64,000 nt of DNA from assembly GCF_028623165.1 (NCBI RefSeq), contig NZ_CP117771.1:124001-188000 (forward strand). The letters run 5' to 3'. This DNA is from Nostoc sp. UHCC 0926 (GTDB lineage Bacteria; Cyanobacteriota; Cyanobacteriia; Cyanobacteriales; Nostocaceae). The translations under genes and the position numbers were made by a program. Of the stretch, positions 34,760 through 44,189 are shown piece after piece; the first letter of the stretch is position 1, and every line of letters begins with the position of its first letter. The notes below the pieces were generated by a model. The model was not told the DNA's origin. It did no database searches and saw only the letters and a program-made list of their open reading frames with translations.

Positions 34760-35046
34760 AGCGATACATTCTCAATTATTCTTCTTGTGAGAAGAAGCGA
34801 ACGCTTAAAGATTATATTTTGTAATTTATGTCTAAATGCGATCGCGGCTGCGGCTAGCGTTAAAGAAGAATCCAGAAGTCTGAATTGCATTACTGGGGCG
34901 GGTAGGATAGTAGACTGCCGCCGTCTGCTATAATGAGGCACACCAAAATCTGAAAAATTGACTTCTTAGAACCTTTCTTAACTTTGCCTTTTCTCTTACA
35001 CCCTTTGGAGTTTTTGAAGCTTCGACTAGCTAGGAAAGGATAATAA
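34760..35046. other. intergenic region between AIPR and the EAD cluster
   Basis: 287 bases. Short frames here overlap the AIPR start on the other strand and are not supported. A GGAAAGGA ribosome-binding site precedes the ATG at 35047. Contains a HIP1 site (GCGATCGC). Confidence 0.35.
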
Positions 35047-38000
35047 ATGACTCGCCCTGATGAGTTAGTTTCTATACTTGACCGCATTCTCGACGGCTGT
35101 GGAGATGAGGGGGATGTTGCGATATTGCGTCAATCCCTCAAAGCAAGCAGTGGTCAAAATGTTGTGCAGTTGGGGAAGTACAACGTCAGTATTGGTGAGG
35201 GGAAGGATATTCATATCGGCGATAAGGTTTATCAAGGAGCCGACGCACAGACTATTCGCAGCATATTTCTGGAGGTATTGTCCCAGAACACGCGACAATT
35301 AGAAATCGACTGGCACAATATTAGTCAGGCTATGCTGTCCGAGCAGCAGCGACTCACGACAAACCCACTCACGTCGGGCGAGGGAATTACCTATCGAACC
35401 GAGCAGGTGTATGTGCCTTTGGGACTGGTGGAGCGTAAAAAGCCAACTCGGCGACGCGAGGATGTTTCACCAGAGCAGGGTTCGGAACTTTACCGAGAAA
35501 CGGAAATTACCCAAACGTTTAAGGATGAGCAGTTTCTAGAGCAGGTGTTGAGGCAAAGGCAAAGCCCCAAAAGTCAGGGAAGACGTATTGCAATTATTGG
35601 CGAACCAGGGGCAGGGAAAACAACGCTGTTGCAGCAGATTGCTCAATGGGTATCGAAAGAGATGGGGCAGTCGGTTGTGATTTGGGTGTCTTTAGCTGAT
35701 TTGCGATCGCGTGAACTGGAATCATATTTGTTGGAGGTATGGTTGCAAGCAGTAGCCCGGAAAGTCGGACAAGCCGAAGCATCTACCCAGGTTAAAGATG
35801 ATTTTGTAGCTCAGTTTAACCAGGGGTTGGTGTGGCTGTTGCTGGATGGGATTGATGAAATGCAGGCGACGGTGGGCAACCCGTTAGGAGAGATTGAGCG
35901 GCAAATTCGCACAGGAACTTTACTACAACAGGCGCGGATAGTGCTTTCCTGTCGGTTAAATCTTTGGGACGGTGGTAGTAACGCCCTGGATTCCTTTGAT
36001 AACTATCGCACGCTGGAATTTTCCTATCCCCAGCAGGTGGAGCAGTTTATTGGCAATTGGTTTAACTTCCTACCATCAGCAGAAACGCAGACAGGGCAAC
36101 GCTTGTGTGCGGCGTTGAGGGAATCGGGGAAGGAGCGAATTCGAGATTTGGTGAAAAACCCATTAAGGCTGACACTGCTGTGTTTCAACTGGTATTTGGG
36201 CGAGGGGAAGTTACCAGAGACGAAAGCGGGGTTGTACGAGCAGTTTATGGCGGATTTTTATGAGTGGAAGAAGGGGCAGTTTGCGACGACAGGGGAGCAG
36301 CGCAGGCGGTTGAATGCAGCTTTGCGAGAATTGGCGCGGGAGGCCATTGATAAGGAAGCAACGCGGTTTCGGTTGCGACAGGAGTTTGTGTGCGAGTATT
36401 TGGGTGAGCCGGATGATGCAGACTCCTTGTTTGGGTTGGCGTTGCGGTTGGGATGGTTGAATAAGGTAGGGGTAGATGCAGATAATCTCAGGAAGGGGGT
36501 GTATGCGTTTTTCCATCCCACTTTTCAGGAATATTTTGCAGCGTTGGCGATCAATGATTGGCATTATTTTTTGAATCATATTCCAGATAATCCCAGTCAT
36601 TCAGATGCGAGTTATCGAATTTTGGAAGTACGCTGGAAGGAAGTATTTTTGTTATGGCTGGGGCAAAAACACATTCTTAAGGAAGAAAAGGAAAGGTGTA
36701 TTGATGGTTTAGTGAAATTTGAAGATAGATGTAATGATTTTTACTGGGAACAAGCTGTGTTTATTGCAGCAGAAGGAATAGCCGAGTTTAAAGGTTCTGC
36801 TTACGAACTAAAAATTGTAGAACAACTGATTTTGTGGGTTTTTGGATATTTTGATTTTCAAAAGCAGCAATGGTTAGAAGCCCTTAGTCCACTTAGAGAA
36901 GAAGCCAAAAAAGCTTTACTAAAAACCAATCGTAGTTTAGTAATTACTCAAATTATTGATTTTATACAATATTCTCCTAATGAATTATATGCTCGTTATA
37001 GAGCTATTCAATTTTTGGGAGAGATAGGTTCGGGATACCCAGTAGCAATTCAACTTCTCTGCGATTTGCTAAGTAATAGCCAGGATAGACGGACTATCAT
37101 CCAAACAGCTGGTGCTTTGACAAAAATCATTCCGAGCCATCAAGAAGCAATTAATATTTTAGTGAATTCACTTGAAGATAGTCGAGAATTTTATATTGCT
37201 GAATCGGCAGCTAAAAGTTTGAGCGAAATTAGTTTTAATTGTCCCGAGCTTATTGATGCTTTTTTTAAATTGATTAAAAGGTACTCTATTATAGATAAGC
37301 AAAGTGACCATCCGCAAACGAAAAACTATGATTCAGCTATTAACGCTATTGGTTTTTCAAAGCTAACCGAAGAAGAAAAAATCTGCGGACTTGTTATCGA
37401 GATTTTAGGGAATATTGGTGCAGGTAACCTTGAAGTTATAAATATATTGTTGGAACTAATAAATCAGTGTAAAAGTAGCTATATCCGTTCCAAGGCAATT
37501 GAAAGCTTGGGAAAAATCAGCAATGAAAACTTAATAGTAACTAATACTTTAATAAAGATATTGCAAACATCTCAGGATTGGAAATTGTGTAGTATCGCAG
37601 CTGAAAGTTTGGGCAAAATTGCAAATGGTCATCCAGAAGCTATTTGTGCCTTAATTAACTTATTGAATGCTGATAAAGATTATCATATTTTTGGATGTGC
37701 AAGCAAAAGTTTAAGTAAAGTTGGAGTTTTTCAGCCAAAAATAAAAGACCAAATTATTGATACTTTGATTAGTATTTTACAGTCAAGTAATTATTCATAT
37801 ATAGTTATTGATGCGGTTAATTGTTTAGGAGAAATAGCAACAGGCTGTACTAAAGCAAAAAAAGCATTAAAAGCATTAACAAAACTTATCTACAGCAATA
37901 TATCTGAAAACACTCGTTATTTTGTCGCGTCAAATTTAGCTAAAATCGATCCAAAGAATAGAGATGCAATTGAAACGTTGCAATATCAAATTCATAATAA

Positions 38001-38382
38001 TAAACAATCTTCTTGGGAGCATTGCATAGCAGCCGTAGAGTTGGGAAAAATTATACCTGACAAATCAGAAGCTCTAGAAATTTTAATTAATAAAATTTCT
38101 GATAGACAAAAAACTATGGAATTTCGATCTCTTGAAAAAGAATCATTTTTTGGTTCTAGCTTTATTGCTCAAGCAGATGAAGTAAAATGGTTAATTGATT
38201 ATTTAAGTATAGCTAAAAATATTACACAAATGAGAGAAGTAGTTTCAAAATTAAAACCTCTCTTAACTAATAATCAGCTTCGAGAAACAGATAATGGACG
38301 CTGGGAAGCTTGTTATCACATTTTGTGGTTCTGTGCCCAAAGCTTGAATTATCAGAACTTTTATGAAGTATGGAAAAGTTGA
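35047..38382 (+). CDS. EAD-NACHT-HEAT STAND NTPase, 1111 aa
   Basis: Residues 1-85 are the shared EAD module (ELVSILDRILDG..., core GKYNVSIGEGKDIHIGD at 43-59). A NACHT domain follows: P-loop GEPGAGKTTLLQQ (about 184-196), Walker B LLLDGIDEM (about 263-271). Residues 620-1080 are HEAT-like repeats (ESLGKIANGHPEAICALINLL). STAND proteins of this design sense a threat with the repeats and oligomerise through NACHT to recruit effectors. It is the only plus-strand gene in the left part of the cluster and is convergent with the CHAT/NACHT genes. Confidence 0.88.
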   Translation: MTRPDELVSILDRILDGCGDEGDVAILRQSLKASSGQNVVQLGKYNVSIGEGKDIHIGDKVYQGADAQTIRSIFLEVLSQNTRQLEIDWHNISQAMLSEQQRLTTNPLTSGEGITYRTEQVYVPLGLVERKKPTRRREDVSPEQGSELYRETEITQTFKDEQFLEQVLRQRQSPKSQGRRIAIIGEPGAGKTTLLQQIAQWVSKEMGQSVVIWVSLADLRSRELESYLLEVWLQAVARKVGQAEASTQVKDDFVAQFNQGLVWLLLDGIDEMQATVGNPLGEIERQIRTGTLLQQARIVLSCRLNLWDGGSNALDSFDNYRTLEFSYPQQVEQFIGNWFNFLPSAETQTGQRLCAALRESGKERIRDLVKNPLRLTLLCFNWYLGEGKLPETKAGLYEQFMADFYEWKKGQFATTGEQRRRLNAALRELAREAIDKEATRFRLRQEFVCEYLGEPDDADSLFGLALRLGWLNKVGVDADNLRKGVYAFFHPTFQEYFAALAINDWHYFLNHIPDNPSHSDASYRILEVRWKEVFLLWLGQKHILKEEKERCIDGLVKFEDRCNDFYWEQAVFIAAEGIAEFKGSAYELKIVEQLILWVFGYFDFQKQQWLEALSPLREEAKKALLKTNRSLVITQIIDFIQYSPNELYARYRAIQFLGEIGSGYPVAIQLLCDLLSNSQDRRTIIQTAGALTKIIPSHQEAINILVNSLEDSREFYIAESAAKSLSEISFNCPELIDAFFKLIKRYSIIDKQSDHPQTKNYDSAINAIGFSKLTEEEKICGLVIEILGNIGAGNLEVINILLELINQCKSSYIRSKAIESLGKISNENLIVTNTLIKILQTSQDWKLCSIAAESLGKIANGHPEAICALINLLNADKDYHIFGCASKSLSKVGVFQPKIKDQIIDTLISILQSSNYSYIVIDAVNCLGEIATGCTKAKKALKALTKLIYSNISENTRYFVASNLAKIDPKNRDAIETLQYQIHNNKQSSWEHCIAAVELGKIIPDKSEALEILINKISDRQKTMEFRSLEKESFFGSSFIAQADEVKWLIDYLSIAKNITQMREVVSKLKPLLTNNQLRETDNGRWEACYHILWFCAQSLNYQNFYEVWKS

Positions 38383-38426
38383 TTAATGCCAATTCTAGAT
38401 TTATCTTCGATTAAAACTACATTTAC

Positions 38427-40682
38427 TCATCTTTGATATTTACAGTTTTCAATTTCAGTAAGTGGTAACAACAAGGTCTCTTCAATTTCTTTTTTCACAT
38501 TATCGCTTACTATAGAACCACTATCTTGTCTAAACTCAAGGTATTTCAATTTTATTTGAGCGTAATTGATAAAACTTGCTGAAGTCGCACTTAATATTTT
38601 TTCAAAGTTATCGGATATAGGCAAAATTTTATCTAATGTAGATAATTCTGGTCTACCCAAACAGTCTATTAATAATTTGTTAGAGTAGTAATACTTTTTA
38701 ATCAACAGCTTCTGTTTATCGTTGAATTGCCAATCATATCCAATATTACGATATTTTATGATGAGATTTTTTAATTGTTCAATCCAGTATTTACTGTATT
38801 TTTGAACCCATTTTTCTCTCATCTCTTGATTTCCCAAACTAGAAAGTTGCGACTGAAAATTTGTAAAAAATCTTTCTAATTCTGGCTGAAGACCGTGAAA
38901 AGTGTGAAGATGCTGTTCTATTAACCAATCATTTTTTAAGTAAAATGGTTCGAGAAGTAAACGCTTTAGAGTCCGGATAAGTTCGCGGTCAACAGTGACA
39001 TTTAAGTTAAAACAATTATCTAAGTCATAATTAAAATTTATGTCCAGAGCGCGAGCCAGTGATCGCACACGAATACATTGACAATTAATATCATTATCAA
39101 TATAAAAAGCTATAGAAATATCAATATAGAATGCACGAGTAGCAGTCAGATTATAAACATTTAAATTATCTAAAAAATAATAGCCTTTAACATACTTACC
39201 ATCTCCAATAATTATTTCTGAAAATTTTGCATATGGATTAAATTTTGCACGTTGATTAATTGAGATTGATTTATCATGAATCCATTCTAGGAATTTTTGT
39301 AACTTTGAATCTGAAGCCATAATTAAATCTACCTGCTGCTTCATTCTCAGCAATAATGTATCAGCATTTTTTGTTATTCCAGACAAAAGAAAAAAAACTT
39401 CTCTCCAGTGTTCATCAGTTATATGACTAACTAACTCTTCCCAATCCTCTAGAGAATAAAACCACTTTGCCACTAAATACTCTTGAAACGTCAAATGCGA
39501 AAAAGACCAAACCTTATGCGCCCTTTCAATTAATAACCCATGCTGAGATGCGATCGCCCTCAAAACCCCTCGACTATCCCGCCGCTCAATCCCTAAAAAC
39601 TCCCCAATATACCCCTCCAATTCCTCCTGCTCGAACAATACATACTGCTGTTGCTCAAACTTCTTCACTGCCACATAGCTTAATAGCTCTAACTTTCGCT
39701 CCACCAACAAATCCCGATAAATCTCATCCCGCTCAACTGAGCGCGATTTATCCCACTGTACCAACAATAACTCCAACCCCTCCTCATATAACTTGGAACG
39801 CTTCGAGTAAAATTTCCCCGTTTGCTGGAATACCGCACAAGTCAAACTCAGCAAAATCGGCGTAATCGCTAGTTCCCGAATCGCCTTGTTTTCCTCTCGA
39901 AACAACTGTTCTAAAAATTCCCACGCCTTCGTCTTTCCCTTCCCTGCATCCGCACACACCGTCCCAAACCAATGTTCTGCAAATGCTCTCACCTGCTCCT
40001 CATTAAAATCTGCCACTTCCACATAATCAAACCGCTCAAACCGCGATTCCTGGCTTTGCGTTCGACAAGTCACCACCACCTGCACCTGCGGATAAGCACG
40101 CGCAAACCGCTTGATTTTCTTGGCGATTTGCTTTCCTGCTTCCCCCGCCACCTCATCCAATCCATCCAGCAACACCAATACTCGTCCCTGATTTAGTACT
40201 AATTCTATCTCTGCATTATTCAACCGCCAAAGCTGTCCCAAAAACTGCTCCAAGTTATAAACGTACTTGCGTCCATCGTCCACAAACTCCCGCAGCTTTA
40301 TCAACACGGGAATTCGCTGTGCTTGCAATTTTCCATCATTGCACTCGGTTACGATTCTTTGCAGATATGTCGTTTTCCCCGAACCTGGTTTACCCACCAT
40401 CATCAAGTTAGTATTGCGCTCCAGCACAGTCAAACCCGACACGCGCTGCTGTTCCTTTCCCAAACCAATCCTATCTAAGCTGCGGTAGCTGGAATTACCC
40501 GTTGTAAAATCCTGCCACAAATCATCCAGTTCCGACCTACGGCTGCTGCTAAGTGACTCCAGGATATTTACATCTACAAACAAATCCCCCAAAGGCACCC
40601 AATGGTCTATTCCCCATAACGGCATAACACCGTGCAAACTTTGAATGCTGTCGTGGATGCGCGATCGCACTTGTTGCACCAA
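38427..40682 (-). CDS. NACHT domain protein, probably frameshift-fused to the upstream CHAT gene
   Basis: 751 aa from the first available start, a TTG at 40682 with no ribosome-binding site and no ATG/GTG upstream. NACHT: P-loop VGKPGSGKTTYLQ (about 93-105), Walker B VLLDGLDEVAG (about 170); the C-terminal part (YIDISIAFYIDNDINCQCIRVRSLARALDI) is the helical NACHT C-terminal type. The region before the start, QLTVTNPVDDLVQQVRSRI, continues the CHAT frame after a -1 shift, and I recall cyanobacterial CHAT-NACHT proteins with the same linker. It carries no EAD of its own, as expected if the EAD is supplied by the CHAT gene. Confidence 0.75.
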   Translation of the reverse strand: MVQQVRSRIHDSIQSLHGVMPLWGIDHWVPLGDLFVDVNILESLSSSRRSELDDLWQDFTTGNSSYRSLDRIGLGKEQQRVSGLTVLERNTNLMMVGKPGSGKTTYLQRIVTECNDGKLQAQRIPVLIKLREFVDDGRKYVYNLEQFLGQLWRLNNAEIELVLNQGRVLVLLDGLDEVAGEAGKQIAKKIKRFARAYPQVQVVVTCRTQSQESRFERFDYVEVADFNEEQVRAFAEHWFGTVCADAGKGKTKAWEFLEQLFREENKAIRELAITPILLSLTCAVFQQTGKFYSKRSKLYEEGLELLLVQWDKSRSVERDEIYRDLLVERKLELLSYVAVKKFEQQQYVLFEQEELEGYIGEFLGIERRDSRGVLRAIASQHGLLIERAHKVWSFSHLTFQEYLVAKWFYSLEDWEELVSHITDEHWREVFFLLSGITKNADTLLLRMKQQVDLIMASDSKLQKFLEWIHDKSISINQRAKFNPYAKFSEIIIGDGKYVKGYYFLDNLNVYNLTATRAFYIDISIAFYIDNDINCQCIRVRSLARALDINFNYDLDNCFNLNVTVDRELIRTLKRLLLEPFYLKNDWLIEQHLHTFHGLQPELERFFTNFQSQLSSLGNQEMREKWVQKYSKYWIEQLKNLIIKYRNIGYDWQFNDKQKLLIKKYYYSNKLLIDCLGRPELSTLDKILPISDNFEKILSATSASFINYAQIKLKYLEFRQDSGSIVSDNVKKEIEETLLLPLTEIENCKYQR

Positions 40683-40705
40683 GTCATCAACTGGATTTGT
40701 TACTG

Positions 40706-41608
40706 TTAATTGGACTTTTTTTTTAGATTTTTGAATACTGGGGTATTTTCTTCTGGGATTCCTTGCAGGGCGATCGCATCGCAGCCACCGTTATAAGCAT
40801 CTTCATACGACCAACCAGCCCCTAGTTCATCATAAAAACCGACTGCAAACTTAATCGCGGCATCATCTCCTATCTTACTATTCATACCGACTACATAATC
40901 GATATGTTGGGCGATCGCGTTGGCTTGAATCTCCGAATAACAAGCGTTGAGAACAACACATTCCAGTCCTCTTGTAGCAAATCGTTTAAATAAATTTACT
41001 AAAGCTTCAGTCGGAACGAGTTGCGCTTTACCTGCATCATTTTCCAGAACTAATCCATCATCTCCTGAACCATGCCCGCAAAAGTGAACAATCTCTGGGT
41101 TAAAATCCAACAAAGCACGACGCAAATCATCAGGACGAACCGCCCAGCGTTGCTGCAAAGTAAATTTTTCTCTATGCTGCGACCTTCGTAAACCCTCATC
41201 AATTTCTCGCACTTCTTTATCTAGGCGCAATCTTGCTTCATTCGTGGGGCTGGAGGCTAGGACTAAAATTGTTTTACGAGAACTACTTTGAGGATTTTCT
41301 CGTTGAGTCAAGTTCTGAAACTCTTCTTTGAGGATAGAGCGAACAATTTCTCGAATATCTGCGGTGTTAGAACCCTGAATTACAGCACGAGCAACTTCTC
41401 GAATCGCTTGTGCATCAAGTCCTTGGTAAGTGCGATCACCAATATAAATATCTTGTCCCTGTCCGATATTAACGTTGTACTTACCTACTTGCAGATTTTG
41501 GCTACCACCACTATTTAACCACTGACGCAAAGCTTCAATATCGGCATCGGTTTGATTTCCGTTGAGGATTCGTTGAATAATGTCGTTGAGGTTATTAGGG
41601 TTCGCCAT
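40706..41608 (-). CDS. EAD-CHAT protease-like protein
   Basis: 300 aa: EAD at 1-80 (core GKYNVNIGQGQDIYIGD), then a CHAT domain (KTILVLASSPTNEARLRLDKEVREID at about 110) with catalytic His in IVHFCGHGS (about 174-178) and Cys in VVLNACYSE (about 219). It ends in FKNLKKKSN at an A9 run. CHAT domains are caspase-like; in this cluster the protein is probably an effector. Translation may continue by -1 slippage into the NACHT frame, giving a protein of about 1060 aa. Alone, the short form is a complete CHAT. Confidence 0.85.
   Translation of the reverse strand: MANPNNLNDIIQRILNGNQTDADIEALRQWLNSGGSQNLQVGKYNVNIGQGQDIYIGDRTYQGLDAQAIREVARAVIQGSNTADIREIVRSILKEEFQNLTQRENPQSSSRKTILVLASSPTNEARLRLDKEVREIDEGLRRSQHREKFTLQQRWAVRPDDLRRALLDFNPEIVHFCGHGSGDDGLVLENDAGKAQLVPTEALVNLFKRFATRGLECVVLNACYSEIQANAIAQHIDYVVGMNSKIGDDAAIKFAVGFYDELGAGWSYEDAYNGGCDAIALQGIPEENTPVFKNLKKKSN
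40715..40724 (-). other. slippery site A AAA AAG, putative -1 frameshift signal
   Basis: Minus strand: CTA AAA AAA AAG TCC AAT TAA in the CHAT frame. The heptamer A AAA AAG is in the right phase (the most efficient bacterial slippery sequence, as in dnaX). A -1 shift continues as GTC CAA TTA into the NACHT frame without a stop. No obvious stem-loop follows, so transcription slippage on the A9 run is also possible. Confidence 0.6.
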
Positions 41609-41751
41609 TTATAAGAGTTTTTAGTTTATTATTAGACAATGAGAAGACTTTATTTTATAAAGCTTCTATATATTCGATATTCGCACAAAGTAGTTGGCTA
41701 TAAAATAAACCCTCTAATTGGTGAAATTTTTAGGACTTAGGCAACTGGACT

Positions 41752-42219
41752 TTAGGACGACGATATTGGACGAAAAAAATTAACGAACATAAACGCAATT
41801 CCCATAGTTATTAATAGATCGGCAAGATTAAATACTGGCAGATTAGTTAGCCGAAAATCCAGAAAATCAATTATATAACCCAGTAAAAACCTATCTACGG
41901 TATTACCTAAAGTTCCAGCCAGCAAAAATCCTAATCCAAATTGAACCTCTTTTGTTCTCATAGAAGAAAACCAGGCAGATGCCATCAGAGCTAGGCTAAA
42001 TCCTAGTGAAAACCATCGCAACCACTCTATTTTCCCTGATAACAGACTAAAAGCTGCACCAGTATTGCTGACATAGGTGAGGTGAAATACCCCAGGTAAG
42101 AGTGGTAGTGTTTGTCCGAAACTAAAGGTTTGCGCTACTAAATATTTAGTCAACTGATCCAAAATCAAGCCAATTATAGTAACTATCCAGAAGAGACGAT
42201 TTTGTCTGTATTTTGTCAT
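41752..42219 (-). CDS. lspA: lipoprotein signal peptidase (signal peptidase II)
   Basis: 155 aa with four membrane segments. The conserved LDQLTKYLVA in segment 1, LTYVSNTGAAFSLLSG, LAGTLGNTVDRFLLGYIIDFL (Asn and Asp of the NxxDR motif) and FNLADLLITMG (second catalytic Asp) are all present, so it should be active: it cleaves the signal peptide of diacylglyceryl-modified prolipoproteins in the membrane. Its ATG overlaps the stop of the NACHT gene by 4 bases (ATGA), making it the last gene of the STAND operon. Presence of a housekeeping enzyme at this place is unusual; it may be a second copy. Confidence 0.92.
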   Translation of the reverse strand: MTKYRQNRLFWIVTIIGLILDQLTKYLVAQTFSFGQTLPLLPGVFHLTYVSNTGAAFSLLSGKIEWLRWFSLGFSLALMASAWFSSMRTKEVQFGLGFLLAGTLGNTVDRFLLGYIIDFLDFRLTNLPVFNLADLLITMGIAFMFVNFFRPISSS

Positions 42220-44174
42220 TTCCCTAATTTCGTCTGAGCAAAGTGTAGTTGCAAAAAGTTGTGGATAAAGCGATAACGTCCACCTACACGCTGGAGTAAG
42301 ATTCGTTCCGTGCAGTAATTAAGAAAACGAGCATAATACAAGGGAGTATAGCCATTTAATCTAAGAATAAGGCGTAGCATACAGTGTTGAATACAGGTTG
42401 TCCCGCCGAGTCGCAACCAAATCATTAACCCCAAACCGATTCCAGAAGATAATCCCAAAAAGAGTATACCAATCAGTCCAAAAATTAGCCCACCCTTTAG
42501 GGAATTAGCTGCCGAACTGCAAATTCCTTGATTTGGTTTTCTTTTGATTTCTATTTCTTTTCCGCTAGTTAGCCCAGCGCTCAGTCCAAAAAATGGGGCA
42601 GTTGCAAAATTTTGTGATACCTTACTCCAAGACCAGGATAAGGTTTCAATGGTCTGTATAGTTTTATATTGCCCAATCATCAATCCAGAACTTAGTCCAA
42701 CAAATAACCCAAAAACTAATCCTAGATTACGTGTAAATATTAAATTTTTATATGCTTCGTTTGTTTCAAAAACTCCCAAGAACATTACTACACTGAGACC
42801 AGAAAGCAGCCCAATACTAGTACCAATTCCTAATCTAAATATCCATTTTTGAAGCGGAGTTTTCAAATAATTAGGCTGCATTTTCTCAATCAAAAATTCA
42901 GTTTGCGATTCTTTATGTAACTGCTGTGCCAAAAACACCAACCATCGCTGTATCTGCTTTTCACTCGGAGTTTTTTTCTTTCCATAAATACGACTTTTAA
43001 ATCCTTGTGACTCCATTTTTGGAGTCACAATATCTCTTTTTATGGCAGTTTCCCAGTAAGCATCAAGGAGGTATTCTAGACGTGTTTGAGTTGATGTAAG
43101 CGTTTGCCACTCTTGAAGAGATAAAGCTTTATGCAATGAGATAAATCCTAAAATTGATAAAAACAGAGATGTTCTCATTAACTTTAATACCTCTGCATCA
43201 ACTTGTAGTATTTTCCATAATTCTAATTGGTTTAGCCCTGTTAAATATACCTGAATTTGCTTATCTGTAAGTGGTTGTAGAAAAATGGCTCCATTTAATT
43301 GCAGATTGATTTTATAGTTCGTGTATTCTTCCCAACGACTACAAACCACCAAATACTGCGGTCGCCATTCGCTTTGCAAAAATTCATTAATCTTCCTTAC
43401 ACAAAGTTCCTGACGCACTGACTCCAACTCATCCAACCCATCCAACATCGGCAACAACTTGGCATCATCCACCCACTTTGTACCAATATCCTTCCGTACC
43501 CCATATTTTGATTTCAGTTCCAAGACCAACCAATCCTGCATCGACTGTTTATCATTCTTCCAATTCGAGAGATTAAACAGCACCGGAATCGGATAATCAG
43601 CATCTTCTTCTGCTCGTGCAATCAGAGCTTTGGCTAAATCTAGCATTGTAGTTGTTTTGCCAGCACCAGGATTACCCAAAATTAGCAACTTACCTGCAAT
43701 TTCTTCCTGGTCAAAAACTTCTAAAATACTTCGTCCATCGGGAATCGGTTCGCTAGGTTTCTCACCAATTTTGATGTCAGAACTCCAAGGACGCTTAACT
43801 TGTTCCGGTTGCACTTCCTTTCCCAAATTTATCAGCACAGCATTGTGCAAAGATTGTTTGAGTCGGACAACAACTTCATCTTTTACCGCTTGTAACAATA
43901 GCTTTTGTGTACGGGGGCGTTCGGCTTTTCGCTTCTCTTGCAGAACCAAACGCAACGCTTCTTTGATGGCTTCAGCATCTGAACCTTGGTAAATGCGATC
44001 GCCTATCTGAATATCTCTACCCTCAGAAATATTGACATTATATTTACCTATCTGAATGGAATTCTGACCCTCACGCGCACGTAACAACTGCCGCAGGGTT
44101 TGCATATCCCTCTCGGTTTCTTCTCCATTGGCAATCCGGTTAAAAATTGCGCTTAGGTCTTGGTTGTAACTCAT
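42216..44174 (-). CDS. EAD-NACHT protein with C-terminal membrane segments
   Basis: 652 aa: EAD at 1-80 (core GKYNVNISEGRDIQIGD); NACHT with P-loop LGNPGAGKTTTML (about 161-173) and Walker B LLPMLDGLDELES (about 244-256); C-terminal hydrophobic segments at about 445-470, 478-496 and 558-585 (GLIFGLIGILFLGLSSGIGLG). The membrane part could be a pore or anchor, as in NLR-like proteins that damage the membrane upon activation. The stop overlaps the lspA start by 4 bases; the upstream STAND gene ends 15 bases before its ATG. Confidence 0.85.
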   Translation of the reverse strand: MSYNQDLSAIFNRIANGEETERDMQTLRQLLRAREGQNSIQIGKYNVNISEGRDIQIGDRIYQGSDAEAIKEALRLVLQEKRKAERPRTQKLLLQAVKDEVVVRLKQSLHNAVLINLGKEVQPEQVKRPWSSDIKIGEKPSEPIPDGRSILEVFDQEEIAGKLLILGNPGAGKTTTMLDLAKALIARAEEDADYPIPVLFNLSNWKNDKQSMQDWLVLELKSKYGVRKDIGTKWVDDAKLLPMLDGLDELESVRQELCVRKINEFLQSEWRPQYLVVCSRWEEYTNYKINLQLNGAIFLQPLTDKQIQVYLTGLNQLELWKILQVDAEVLKLMRTSLFLSILGFISLHKALSLQEWQTLTSTQTRLEYLLDAYWETAIKRDIVTPKMESQGFKSRIYGKKKTPSEKQIQRWLVFLAQQLHKESQTEFLIEKMQPNYLKTPLQKWIFRLGIGTSIGLLSGLSVVMFLGVFETNEAYKNLIFTRNLGLVFGLFVGLSSGLMIGQYKTIQTIETLSWSWSKVSQNFATAPFFGLSAGLTSGKEIEIKRKPNQGICSSAANSLKGGLIFGLIGILFLGLSSGIGLGLMIWLRLGGTTCIQHCMLRLILRLNGYTPLYYARFLNYCTERILLQRVGGRYRFIHNFLQLHFAQTKLGK

Positions 44175-44189
44175 TTGCGTCTTTCAATT

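Noticed and set aside
34756-34941. 61 aa minus-strand frame upstream of the AIPR gene
   Set aside because: Overlaps the AIPR start and has an unusual Arg/Leu-rich composition; most likely leader DNA of that gene.
36211-36600. 129 aa antisense frame under the EAD-NACHT gene
   Set aside because: Shadow of a GC-rich coding segment; no start signal.
39467-39865. 132 aa plus-strand frame under the NACHT gene
   Set aside because: Pro/Thr/Ser-rich shadow of the opposite strand's codon pattern.
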